Shown piece by piece: positions 9,891 through 26,944 of a DNA stretch of 64,000 nt. Source of the DNA: CAVONB01 sp963697205 (GTDB lineage: Bacteria; Pseudomonadota; Alphaproteobacteria; Rhizobiales; Hyphomicrobiaceae). A model generated the notes under the pieces. It did not search any database. It had not been told where the DNA came from and was given only the letters and a program-made list of their open reading frames with translations. The stretch covers positions 1 through 64,000 of the forward strand of contig CAVONB010000017.1 in the NCBI GenBank assembly GCA_963697205.1. Reading direction: 5' to 3'. Position numbers and translations under genes: made by a program. The stretch's first letter is position 1, and each line of letters begins with the position of its first letter.

Positions 9891-10226
9891 ATGCGTCTCA
9901 TGATTTCCTTTGCCGCCATCGCCGCCGCCTCGGCGTGCGTGATCGCGGCGTCCGCCCCGGCAACAGCCGGCGGACTTTCGGAGCACCTCGATCACCGGTG
10001 GTATCGCGCCGAGGGCGGCGATCCCTACGCCTACCGGCCGTCCGTTCCTCCCTATTACGGCTATCGCAACTCGGGCTACTGGGTGCCCGCAGAGCACATG
10101 CGCTCGCGCTACCGCCGCAACCTGCAGCTGCCGCAGTATCGCCAGGCCTGGGGCTGGAACAGCCGCCAGTGGTGGTTCGACCACGCCGGTGAGCGCCGCG
10201 AGTTCAGCCGCGACTGGCGCCGCTGA
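9891..10226 (+). CDS. Small secreted aromatic-rich protein, unknown function
   Basis: The 111-residue product has a clear signal peptide (hydrophobic residues about 4-22, probable cleavage after the Ala-rich ATA motif). The mature part is rich in Tyr, Trp, Arg and Pro with no recognised domain. The start is the ATG at 9891, preceded by GAGGAGA-type spacing. The gene is monocistronic, 298 bp before another small secreted protein. Periplasmic or cell-envelope location is inferred. I do not recognise the family. Confidence 0.65.
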   Translation: MRLMISFAAIAAASACVIAASAPATAGGLSEHLDHRWYRAEGGDPYAYRPSVPPYYGYRNSGYWVPAEHMRSRYRRNLQLPQYRQAWGWNSRQWWFDHAGERREFSRDWRR

Positions 10227-10524
10227 GCCATTTACCGAACAAGCTGACGCCAACAATTTGCTGCACTTCGAGACTACTGATGCGTCTTGGACGTTGTCTC
10301 TGAGGCGTGTCGGCCGGGAACCGCCACATGGCTCGAAGTGTTTGCAAATGGTGCGCGCGTTAACCGCTTGTTTGGTAATGACGCCGGCGCGCCGTGCCTG
10401 AAAGTCGCGTTCATGCCACATTCAGGTGGCGTGGCGCACAGGTAAGTTCGAACGGGCTGGCTGTAGCCGCTCGGCACAGCTTTCGGCGCCGCCGGGGTGC
10501 GGCCTGATCAAACGGGAGACGGGT

Positions 10525-10827
10525 ATGCTGAAGAAGGTCATGCACGCAGCGATGGCACTGACGATGGCTGCGGGTCTCGCAGTCGCGACCTACCAGCCGG
10601 CCGAGGCGCGCGGTGGACGCGGCGCTGCGGTTGCTGGCGCCATCATCGGCGGCACCATCCTGGGCCTCGCGATTGCCGGCTCGAGCCGTCGTGCTCACGC
10701 CAGCTATTGCTACGAGGGTCCTCGCCGTTGCGAGTGGCGCGGTCGCCGTTGCTACGAGAACAGGTGGGGCGAGTGGACCTGTCGCGGTGGCCAGCGCGTG
10801 TGCTGGCGTCCGACCATCTGCGAGTAA
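10525..10827 (+). CDS. Small secreted Cys-rich protein with glycine-rich segment, unknown function
   Basis: The 100-residue product has an N-terminal signal peptide (residues about 1-30, ending AEA), then a Gly/Ala-rich hydrophobic stretch GAAVAGAIIGGTILGLAIAG resembling a glycine zipper, and a C-terminal domain with six Cys residues and many Arg and Trp. A periplasmic, disulfide-bonded envelope protein is the likeliest reading, but no function can be assigned. ATG 10525 follows GGAGACGGGT. A strong terminator hairpin lies 53 bp after the stop. Confidence 0.65.
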   Translation: MLKKVMHAAMALTMAAGLAVATYQPAEARGGRGAAVAGAIIGGTILGLAIAGSSRRAHASYCYEGPRRCEWRGRRCYENRWGEWTCRGGQRVCWRPTICE

Positions 10828-10880
10828 ACCCGGCGCCGTCCGCCTGACGGCCCCAATGATCGACGCATCGACGTCCAAAG

Positions 10881-10907
10881 GCGGGCCCGTCCAACGGGCC
10901 CGCTTTT
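10881..10907. terminator. Bidirectional Rho-independent terminator
   Basis: Perfect arms GCGGGCCCGT and ACGGGCCCGC with a four-base loop are followed by TTTTGT on the plus strand. It separates the plus-strand secreted-protein gene from the convergent rlmB. Confidence 0.8.
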
Positions 10908-10942
10908 GTCGTTTCCGGGTGCCGCGAGGGTTTCCAGCTCGC

Positions 10943-11719
10943 TCAGGCCCGACGGGCGCGACGGCGGGCCATGCTTGCCTGATGCAGCGCGACGGCCGTC
11001 GCGTTGGAGACGTTCAGCGACGCCAGTGGACCGGTGCCGGCAATCCGGCACAGCATGGTGCAGGTTTCGCGGGTGAGCTGGCGCAGGCCTTTGCCCTCGG
11101 CACCGAGCACCAGGGCCAGCGAACTGCTGAGGGGGGCGTCCTCCAGCATCACGTCTCCTTCGCCATCGAGACCGATGGTGGCGACGCCCATCCCGGCAAG
11201 CTCCTGAAGCGTGCGCGCGAGGTTCTGGACGAGGCAAACCGGCACCAGCTCCAGAGCGCCGGACGCCGCCTTGGCCAGCGTGCCGTTGAGCGGCGCGCTG
11301 TGGCGGCGCGTCATGACCAGGCCTGCTGCGCCGAACACGGCGGCCGAGCGCAGGATGGCGCCGACGTTGTGGGGGTCGGTCACCTGATCGAGCACGAGGA
11401 TCGGGCCGGCCTCAGCCGCGGACATGGCAAGGTCGGTCAAGTCGGCCTCGGGCAGGGGCTCCGTCTCCAGCATCGCACCCTGATGGACGGCGTCGGCGCC
11501 GAGCAGGCGGTCAAGATCGTTGGGGCGGACGCGATCGACGGTCGCGGTGCGCTCGCCGAGCGGCGGGGCGAGACGGCGCTCGGCGTTCTCGGTCAGCGCC
11601 AGCCGCTTGATCTTCCGGTGCGGATTGGCGAGGGCAGCGGCCACCGCGTGGATGCCGTAGAGGCGCACGACGTCGTCGGGTATGTCGCTGGCGGCGCGGC
11701 GCGGACGGGGGGGTGGCAT
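10943..11719 (-). CDS. rlmB: 23S rRNA (guanosine(2251)-2'-O)-methyltransferase RlmB
   Basis: This SPOUT-class methyltransferase (about 258 residues from the ATG at 11719) methylates the 2'-O of G2251 in the peptidyl-transferase P loop of 23S rRNA, using S-adenosylmethionine. All three SpoU motifs are visible: LDQVTDPHNVGAILRSA at about residues 115-131, LVLGAEGKGLR, and the knot motif PLASLNVSNATAVALHQ near the C-terminus. An N-terminal substrate-binding domain (LYGIHAVAAAL...) precedes them. A longer start at 11800 is possible but adds unrelated Pro/Ser-rich residues. It is divergent from the tRNA-Tyr operon, as in other rhizobia-like genomes. Confidence 0.88.
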   Translation of the reverse strand: MPPPRPRRAASDIPDDVVRLYGIHAVAAALANPHRKIKRLALTENAERRLAPPLGERTATVDRVRPNDLDRLLGADAVHQGAMLETEPLPEADLTDLAMSAAEAGPILVLDQVTDPHNVGAILRSAAVFGAAGLVMTRRHSAPLNGTLAKAASGALELVPVCLVQNLARTLQELAGMGVATIGLDGEGDVMLEDAPLSSSLALVLGAEGKGLRQLTRETCTMLCRIAGTGPLASLNVSNATAVALHQASMARRRARRA

Positions 11720-11871
11720 GGGCGTGGACCGGAGCAAGGTGGGTGTTGAGGAACCGGGGGCGGCAAAACGAGATCGGCGGGGTGTCACGGGACCGGGCAC
11801 GCCCGCGGGGCATGATGCGCCGTGGCCGGACCCACGGGGCCGAGTCTTGAGGGTTTGTGGCCTTTTTCGCG

Positions 11872-11900
11872 TTGACAGGGAAGGGGCCTTGCGATCATAA
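11872..11900 (+). promoter_or_regulatory. Sigma-70 type promoter of the tRNA-Tyr/tRNA-Gly operon
   Basis: TTGACA at 11872-11877 and TCATAA at 11895-11900 are separated by the ideal 17 bp, about 80 bp before tRNA-Tyr. The -35 is a perfect match and the -10 a near match. Confidence 0.7.
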
Positions 11901-11978
11901 ACCGGCCCTGGCCCCTGCCTTGAACGAGGCGGGGACGTTTGTTTTTGGGGCTTCGGCGAATGCTGCCGGGGCTCGGTG

Positions 11979-12063
11979 GGAGAGGTGCCCGAGTGGCTAA
12001 AGGGGACGGACTGTAAATCCGTTGGCTTCGCCTACGCTGGTTCGAATCCAGCCCTCTCCACCA
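11979..12063 (+). tRNA. tRNA-Tyr (anticodon GTA)
   Basis: The 85-nt class II tRNA has acceptor GGAGAGG/CCTCTCC, an anticodon loop CTGTAAA (GTA), a long variable arm, T-loop GTTCGAATC and encoded CCA. Confidence 0.97.
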
Positions 12064-12072
12064 TATTTAGTT

Positions 12073-12424
12073 ATCGTTCCGACTCCCCTCCGGGAGCCTG
12101 CCGGAACGATAGCTGAACGGCAGTCGTGACAGTCTCTTCATGGTCGTCGTGGGTGTGATCGTTCCCATTTCCCTGCGGGGAGGCTGCCGGAACGATGGCA
12201 CTATTATGATCATGGCGACACGCGTTCCGCGCGCCGGCCGCCATGACGGCTGAACGGCGGTCGTGACATCTCAGGTGTTCGTGCCGGCTCCCCTTTCGGG
12301 GGTGCCTGCCGGCACGATGGCTGAGCGGCTGTCGTGACATTTCGATCGATGGGTATTATAGGGTGTCGCGGTCGCGGCAAACGGATCGTTCCGGCCGGCT
12401 CCCCGCAGGGGAGTCGGAACGATC
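12073..12424 (+). repeat. Cluster of four palindromic repeat units between tRNA-Tyr and tRNA-Gly
   Basis: This otherwise gene-free 370-bp spacer holds four related hairpins at 12073-12110, 12158-12196, 12279-12317 and 12385-12424. Each has outer arms close to ATCGTTCC/GGAACGAT (ATCGTTCC becomes TCGTGCC in the third, with compensating change in the other arm) and an inner CTCCCC...GGGGAG stem. A conserved tail, GCTGAACGGC-N-GTCGTGACA, follows at 12112-12131, 12249-12268 and 12320-12339 (with one change). Covarying arms argue that the structure is selected or copied as a unit, as in REP/BIME-like elements. The tRNA operon transcript would carry these hairpins. Confidence 0.8.
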
Positions 12425-12437
12425 AAAAGAACAGAAC

Positions 12438-12511
12438 GCGGGCGTAGCATAATGGTAATGCGATAGCCTTCCAAGCTATTGACGCGGGTTCGATTCCCGC
12501 CGCCCGCTCCA
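12438..12511 (+). tRNA. tRNA-Gly (anticodon TCC)
   Basis: The 74-nt cloverleaf has acceptor GCGGGCG/CGCCCGC, anticodon loop CTTCCAA (TCC), T-loop GTTCGATTC and encoded CCA. It probably shares the tRNA-Tyr transcript and lies about 200 bp before tuf. Confidence 0.97.
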
Positions 12512-12609
12512 TTCCTCGACATCGTGCACTGAAGCGCCCTGACGTGGGCTGCGCGCGCGGCCGGCTCCGACGGCGGCTGCCAATCGCTCTCACGCGCGCA
12601 CGCCAACCC

Positions 12610-12638
12610 TTGAAGTTGTCGATGGGATTTCTTAAACA
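12610..12638 (+). promoter_or_regulatory. Possible tuf promoter
   Basis: TTGAAG at 12610-12615 and TAAACA at 12633-12638 are separated by 17 bp, in the gap between tRNA-Gly and tuf. The match is moderate; read-through from the tRNA operon is also possible. Confidence 0.4.
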
Positions 12639-12718
12639 ACCCGCGTTAAACGCGCCGCGGCCGTCCCAATGCGAGGGGCAGGGCCTCATGGCGCCTTTCG
12701 CCTCGTGAGGATAACGCA

Positions 12719-13927
<1,209 letters not shown>

Positions 13928-13936
13928 CAGGGCCAG

Positions 13937-13977
13937 CGAGGCGCCCGCCCGGAAGGGAAACGGGCGCCTCGATCTTT
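13937..13977 (+). terminator. Rho-independent terminator after tuf
   Basis: Arms CGAGGCGCCCG (13937-13947) and CGGGCGCCTCG (13961-13971) are followed by ATCTTTCG, ten bases after the tuf stop. Confidence 0.75.
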
Positions 13978-14094
13978 CGTGGGAAGCCGGGCGGATGGGT
14001 TGCTGCGTCCAGGTGCGGCTGGCAGATTGATGCTTCAGCAACTCGTGCAGCGAGGCGGGCGTTGGCGGCTCGGTTTCTTGTCAAGTAAAAACGT

Positions 14095-14123
14095 GTGACA
14101 AGACCTCCGCAATGGTCTATGAA
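14095..14123 (+). promoter_or_regulatory. Promoter of tRNA-Trp/secE/nusG
   Basis: GTGACA at 14095-14100 and TATGAA at 14118-14123 are spaced by 17 bp, about 130 bp before tRNA-Trp and downstream of the tuf terminator. The rest of the 325-bp gap between tuf and tRNA-Trp shows nothing else. Confidence 0.5.
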
Positions 14124-14252
14124 GTGCCCCCGACCGGTTATCAGGGTCCTAGGCCGCCTTTCGGCTCAACAAGCCGAGCAGGTGGTTTATCCCGTTGATT
14201 GATCGGGATCTTTCGGTGCGGAGCGGGGTGTCCCGCGACGGCCAGCCGAGCT

Positions 14253-14328
14253 AGGGGTGTAGCTCAATTGGCAGAGCGTCGGTCTCCAAAACCGAAGGCT
14301 GGGGGTTCGAGACCCTCCACCCCTGCCA
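14253..14328 (+). tRNA. tRNA-Trp (anticodon CCA)
   Basis: The 76-nt cloverleaf has acceptor AGGGGTG/CACCCCT, anticodon loop CTCCAAA (CCA), T-loop GTTCGAGAC and encoded CCA. Placement before secE is conserved in alphaproteobacteria. Confidence 0.97.
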
Positions 14329-14436
14329 ATTTGCCGATCGGCGTCGCGGCTCAGGCCCTGCTGCGACGAGGGGATCGGCCGCAACCGGGTGCCGGGCGCG
14401 GATGACGAGGGCGGGTAACGGGTCAAGCAGCAGCGG

Positions 14437-14634
14437 ATGGCAAAATTGAATCCGTTTCAGTTCGTTCAGGAGGTTCGGCAGGAGGTGGCAAAAGTCACCT
14501 GGCCGACCCGCAAGGAAGTCTGGGTCACGACGCTGATGGTGATCGTGATGGTCGCGCTGGCGTCTATCTTCTTCCTCATCGCCGACCAGGTGATTGGTTG
14601 GATGGTGAAGCAATTCCTCCTCATCGCCCGCTAG
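14437..14634 (+). CDS. secE: Preprotein translocase subunit SecE
   Basis: The 65-residue single-span SecE is an essential part of the SecYEG channel in the inner membrane. An amphipathic N-terminal helix with the conserved EVRQEVAKVTWPTRKEV motif precedes one membrane helix at about residues 31-52. The short form with one helix is normal outside enterobacteria. It lies 108 bp after tRNA-Trp and 51 bp before nusG, in the same transcription unit. Confidence 0.95.
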   Translation: MAKLNPFQFVQEVRQEVAKVTWPTRKEVWVTTLMVIVMVALASIFFLIADQVIGWMVKQFLLIAR

Positions 14635-14685
14635 CCGGGCGGCGGCGCAGGTTCCACGAAATTTCCGGGTTTTAGAGACGAGGAC

Positions 14686-15222
14686 ATGGCGAAGCGCTGG
14701 TACATTGTGCACGCCTACACCAACTTCGAGCGCAAGGTCGCCGACTCCATCAAGGAGCGGGCCAAAGCCGCTGGCCTCGATCATCTGTTCGAGGAGGTCG
14801 TCGTTCCGACCGAGGAGGTGGTGGAGGTCAAGCGGGGGCGGAAGATCCAGGCGGAGCGCAAGTTCTTGCCGGGCTACGTGCTCGTGAAGATGGAGATGAC
14901 GGACGCCGCCTTCGTGCTCATCAAGAACACGCCGAAGGTGACGGGCTTCCTGGGTGCCGACAACAAGCCGGCGCCGATTTCCGAGGACGAGGCCAAGCGC
15001 ATCCTGCATCAGGTGCAGGAAGGCGTAGAGCGCCCCAAGCCGACAATCAGCTTCGAGATCGGGGAGCAGGTCAAGGTTGCCGACGGACCGTTCGCGTCGT
15101 TCCAGGGGCACGTGGAGGAAGTGGACGAGGAGCGGGCCCGGCTCAAGGTCGCGGTGTCGATTTTCGGACGCCCGACGCCGGTCGAGCTTGAGTTCACGCA
15201 GGTCGAGAAGGTGGCGAGCTGA
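14686..15222 (+). CDS. nusG: Transcription termination/antitermination factor NusG
   Basis: The 178-residue NusG binds RNA polymerase, promotes processive elongation, and links it to Rho or to the ribosome. The N-terminal NGN domain starts KRWYIVHAYTNFERKVADSI and contains LPGYVLVKMEM. The C-terminal KOW domain has GEQVKVADGPFASFQGHVEEV. Length is normal and the frame intact. It follows secE in the conserved order and precedes rplK by 194 bp. Confidence 0.97.
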   Translation: MAKRWYIVHAYTNFERKVADSIKERAKAAGLDHLFEEVVVPTEEVVEVKRGRKIQAERKFLPGYVLVKMEMTDAAFVLIKNTPKVTGFLGADNKPAPISEDEAKRILHQVQEGVERPKPTISFEIGEQVKVADGPFASFQGHVEEVDEERARLKVAVSIFGRPTPVELEFTQVEKVAS

Positions 15223-15416
15223 GGATTGCGGGTCTGCCCCCTCAATGGGCGTGACGGCCACCTGTTGGAATTTGCGCCTGCGACGGCTGGTCGGGGCGCG
15301 AGCGCGTCGAAAGGGTCCGCAAGACCGGCTCGGCGCAACGGTGCGGGAGAGCCTTTGCGCTCGTGGACCGCTAAGCCAAACGGCGACGTTGTCGCCGGAG
15401 ACGTCAGGGAGACGAC

Positions 15417-15845
15417 ATGGCGAAGAAGATAGACGGCTACATCAACCTGCAGGTGCCGGCGGGCAAAGCAAACCCGTCTCCGCCGATCGGCCCCGCGCTC
15501 GGTCAGCGCGGCGTCAACATCATGGAGTTCTGCAAGCAATTCAACGCGAAGACCAAGGACATGGAACCGGAAACGCCGATTCCGGTCAAGATCACGGTCT
15601 TCTCGGATCGCTCTTTCACGTTCGAGATGCGCACGCCTCCGGCGTCCTTCTTTCTGAAGAAGGCGGCCAACGTGACGTCGGGCTCGAAGACGACGGGGCG
15701 CGATTTCGTCGGCGAGGTGACGATGGCGCAGGTGCGCGACATCGCCAAGATCAAGATGAAGGATCTCAACACCGACGACCTGGAGCAGGCGGCCCGCACG
15801 ATCGCGGGCTCGGCCCGGTCGATGGGTCTCAGGGTGACGGAGTAA
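15417..15845 (+). CDS. rplK: 50S ribosomal protein L11
   Basis: The 142-residue L11 forms the base of the ribosomal stalk and binds the GTPase-associated region of 23S rRNA. Visible signatures are the N-terminal INLQVPAGKANPSPPIGPAL proline hinge with GQRGVNIMEFCKQFN, and the C-terminal RNA-binding domain with AARTIAGSARSMGLRV. The frame is intact. It lies five bases before rplA, so the two are translated together. Confidence 0.97.
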   Translation: MAKKIDGYINLQVPAGKANPSPPIGPALGQRGVNIMEFCKQFNAKTKDMEPETPIPVKITVFSDRSFTFEMRTPPASFFLKKAANVTSGSKTTGRDFVGEVTMAQVRDIAKIKMKDLNTDDLEQAARTIAGSARSMGLRVTE

Positions 15846-15850
15846 GCGCA

Positions 15851-16598
15851 ATGGCAACCGTATCCCCCGACGTCATCAAGGCGACACGTGCAGCCGGCGG
15901 CAAGCGGCTGGCGGAGCTCAGGACGGGCCTCGACCGCGACCGGCTCTATTCGGTCGAAGAGGCGGTCAAGACTGTCAAGGCGCGCGCGAAGGCGAAGTTC
16001 GACGAGACGGTCGAGATCTCCATGAACCTCGGCGTCGACCCCAAGCACGCCGACCAGATGGTTCGTGGCGTGTGCAACCTGCCGAACGGGTCGGGCCGCA
16101 CGGCGCGCGTGGCGGTGTTCGCTCGCGGGGCGAAGGCGGACGAGGCGAAAGCTGCGGGCGCCGACGTGGTCGGCGCGGAGGAGCTCGTCGAGCAGGTGCA
16201 GAAGGGTCAGATCAACTTCGACCGCTGTATCGCGACGCCCGACATGATGGGTCTGGTCGGCCGTCTCGGCAAGGTGCTGGGTCCGCGCGGCCTGATGCCG
16301 AATCCGCGCGTCGGCACGGTGACGATGGACGTCACCACGGCCGTGCAGGGCGCCAAGGGCGGCTCGGTGGAGTTCCGTGTCGAGAAGGCCGGCATCGTGC
16401 ACGCCGGAGTCGGCAAGGCGAGCTTCTCGGAGGCGCAGCTGGTCGACAACATCAAGGCGTTCGTCGAGGCCGTGGTCCGTGCAGAAGCCGGCGGGCGCCA
16501 AGGGCAACTACCTGAAGAAGGTGTCGCTGTCCTCGACGATGGGCCCCGGCGTCAAGGTCGACATGGGCTCGCTGACGAGCGGCATGGCGCCGACATGA
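15851..16598 (+). CDS. rplA: 50S ribosomal protein L1, one frameshift
   Basis: L1 forms the mobile L1 stalk that helps release deacylated tRNA. Typically it also represses its own operon. About 248 residues are encoded once one extra base at about 16475-16485 is removed. Before it the sequence runs through the family signature GPRGLMPNPRVGTVT to NIKAFVEAV; after it, it resumes KPAGAKGNYLKKVSLSSTMGP in the next frame. The protein is somewhat longer than the usual 230 residues because of N- and C-terminal extensions. As L1 is nearly universal and conserved on both sides of the break, a sequence error is likelier than a true mutation. Confidence 0.9.
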
Positions 16599-16609
16599 GC
16601 TTGGCGGCT

Positions 16610-16672
16610 GGCGGGTCCTTCGGGATCCGCCGGTCGCGCCGTTACCGGACACATCCTTCGGGATGTGCCCGG
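16610..16672 (+). promoter_or_regulatory. Two adjacent UUCG-capped hairpins after rplA
   Basis: Hairpin one is GGCGGGTCC-TTCG-GGATCCGCC at 16610-16631 and hairpin two is ACACATCC-TTCG-GGATGTGC within 16645-16672. Both carry the extra-stable UUCG tetraloop but no T-run. They are probably RNA processing or partial attenuation sites between rplKA and rplJL. Confidence 0.55.
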
Positions 16673-16714
16673 CAGTTCCGCGGCGATGCCCTCCGGGTCT
16701 CGCGGCGGACCTGT

Positions 16715-17010
16715 CCAAGATTGCAGGTGTCCGTCAGCCGGCGTGCCGGCGCGCGGACCTAAATCCCTCCGTCCGGGGGCCTGCATGAGACGGGAGACCA
16801 GTCAATGCGTCGCCGATCTCCGCGAGGGGGCGGTGCCGCGTTCGGTTCGGACCTCTTGGGATGCACCGTGCCGTCTTTACGGGCGCGCGGCGTGGACAGG
16901 ACGAGCGTCGCTTGTGGCTGCGGCTTTTGAAAGTCGCGGACGTGGCGGCAAGGTGCAACCCGCAGGGCCCGCTTAAGGACGGGCGGACCTGCACGCGAAG
17001 GAGAAAGAGC
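16715..17010 (+). promoter_or_regulatory. Probable L10 leader (rplJL autoregulatory RNA)
   Basis: This gene-free stretch before rplJ holds segments that recur in L10 leaders: a GATTGCAGGTGTCCG block at about 16722-16736, CATGAGACGGGAG at about 16785-16797, and GGGATGCACCGTGCCGTC at about 16858-16875. In bacteria the L10-L7/L12 complex binds this leader RNA to repress rplJL translation. The assignment rests on position and remembered motifs; a covariance-model search (Rfam L10_leader) would settle it. Confidence 0.55.
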
Positions 17011-17013
17011 CAA

Positions 17014-17537
17014 GTGGATAGAGCCGCGAAACGTGAGCTCGTGGCCAGCCTCCACGACGTGTTCCAGAACACGGGCGTGGTGGTTGTCACCCACTATTCC
17101 GGCCTGACCGTCGCCCAGATGACCGACTACCGCAGCCGCATCAAGGAGGCGGGTGGATCGGTCAAGGTGGCGAAGAACAGGCTGGCAAAGCTCGCTCTGC
17201 GCGACACCCAGGCGGAAGCCATCGCCGATCTGTTCAAGGGGCCGACCTGCATCGCCACCTCGAAGGATCCGATCGCTGCCGCCAAGATTGCCGTCGCCTA
17301 CGCCAAGGAGAACGACAAGCTCGTCATCCTCGGCGGCGCGATGGGCAACACGGTGTTGTCTGCGGAGTCGGTGAAGGCGCTGGCCGAGCTGCCCTCGCTC
17401 GACGAGCTGAGAGCCACGCTGATCGGCCTCCTGCAACGCGCCGGCGACGAAGATCGCCCGCACGATCATGGAGCCGGGAGCGCATGCTCGCCCGCGTCGT
17501 CCAGGCGAAGGCCGGCGAGGAGCAGGCCGCGAGCTGA
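17014..17537 (+). CDS. rplJ: 50S ribosomal protein L10, two frameshifts
   Basis: L10 anchors the L7/L12 dimers to the ribosome and, with them, represses its own operon. About 173 residues are encoded after removing two extra bases, at about 17435 and 17482. The N-terminal RNA-binding part is intact (VVVTHYSGLTVAQMTDYR, KVAKNRLAKLAL). After the shifts the C-terminal helix that holds L7/L12 resumes as TKIARTIMEPG, then MLARVVQAKAGEEQAAS. The GTG start at 17014 follows the strong GAAGGAGAAAG site. The regulatory leader lies immediately upstream. The frameshifts are probably sequence errors. Confidence 0.9.
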
Positions 17538-17633
17538 GCCGGGCAAGGGTGTCAGGCGCCAAGGGGCGCCGTGACCTGATGCCGATGGAAACTGGAAAAC
17601 GGTTCGAACCGAACCATCTAAAGGAACTGTACA

Positions 17634-18005
17634 ATGGCTGACCTGTCCAAAATCGTCGACGATCTGTCGAGCCTGACCGTGCTCGAGGCCGCCGAGCTCG
17701 CCAAGATGCTCGAAGAGAAGTGGGGCGTGTCCGCGGCTGCCGCCGTGGCCGTTGCCGCGGCTCCCGCCGCTGCTGCCGCTGCCGTCGAAGAGCAGACCGA
17801 GTTCTCGGTCATTCTGGTCGCCGGCGGCGACAAGAAGATCAACGTCATCAAGGAGGTCCGCGCCATTACCGGTCTCGGCCTCAAGGAAGCGAAGGATCTG
17901 GTCGAGGCCGGCGACAAGGTCGTCAAGGAAGGCGTGTCCAAGGACGACGCCGCCAAGCTGCGCAAGCAGCTCGAGGACCAGGGCGCGAAGGTCGAAGTGA
18001 AGTAA
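17634..18005 (+). CDS. rplL: 50S ribosomal protein L7/L12
   Basis: The 123-residue stalk protein recruits and activates translation GTPases. Visible parts are the N-terminal dimer domain MADLSKIVDDLSSLTVLEAA, an Ala-rich flexible hinge at about 35-52, and the globular C-terminal domain with INVIKEVRAITGLGLKEAKD at the factor-binding face. The frame is intact and length normal. It lies 96 bp after rplJ. Confidence 0.97.
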   Translation: MADLSKIVDDLSSLTVLEAAELAKMLEEKWGVSAAAAVAVAAAPAAAAAAVEEQTEFSVILVAGGDKKINVIKEVRAITGLGLKEAKDLVEAGDKVVKEGVSKDDAAKLRKQLEDQGAKVEVK

Positions 18006-18078
18006 GGCCGATGGCCGCGTCTCCGCTGCCGGCGCATGGCGCCCGGCGGCGGGGCGGGCATCGATCACGAACGGCTGT

Positions 18079-18128
18079 CCGGAGGCTCTGTCGAGGTACC
18101 TGAAAGGTACCGCGCGCGGGGCCTCCGG
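18079..18128 (+). promoter_or_regulatory. Large two-tier hairpin between rplL and rpoB
   Basis: Outer arms CCGGAGGC/GCCTCCGG and an inner GGTACC-TGAAA-GGTACC stem form a strong structure without a T-run. The rplL-rpoB gap commonly holds an attenuator or RNase III site that sets the ratio of ribosomal protein to polymerase; that role is inferred here. Confidence 0.6.
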
Positions 18129-18224
18129 TGAGCCGTTGAAGGGCACGCGGGATGGCGCCCCGTGCTTTTCCCACCATCAAGCGGGGGCCACTTGCCGACC
18201 CCGCCGGCGCACCGAGGAGCGGAC

Positions 18225-22386
<4,162 letters not shown>

Positions 22387-22606
22387 CAACGAACGGCGGG
22401 GGGCTGCCTCCGCCGTGCGCCGCCAACCGCCATCCGGCCGGTGCGGCGCAGTTTTCAAGAGCGCGTAACACGAAGGGCCGGCGCTCAGTCACCGGCTGGC
22501 CCTCTGCCCGGTTCCTGGTCGCACCCCGCAGGTGCGCGGGGCCGGGGCAGCACAGCGAGTGACACCAGAGCCGGGACCTGCCCCCGTCCCAGCGAGGAGA
22601 TACGAG

Positions 22607-26828
<4,222 letters not shown>

Positions 26829-26881
26829 CCGGCGATCGCCGCTTGACATCGGCCACCAGCGAACGTTCTGACACACTGAGT

Positions 26882-26908
26882 AAACGGCCGCCCATCGGGC
26901 GGCCGTTT
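26882..26908. terminator. Bidirectional terminator between rpoC and the convergent protease gene
   Basis: AAACGGCCGCCC-ATC-GGGCGGCCGTTT is a perfect hairpin with A/T flanks on both sides, so it can stop transcription from either direction. Confidence 0.85.
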
Positions 26909-26944
26909 CGCATTGGTGCGATCGGGTCGCGAAGCGGGCCCGGC

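Noticed and set aside
12073..12424. CRISPR-like spacing of repeats
   Set aside because: The units are palindromic hairpins of unequal spacing (about 83-121 bp), with related rather than unique intervening sequence and no cas genes.
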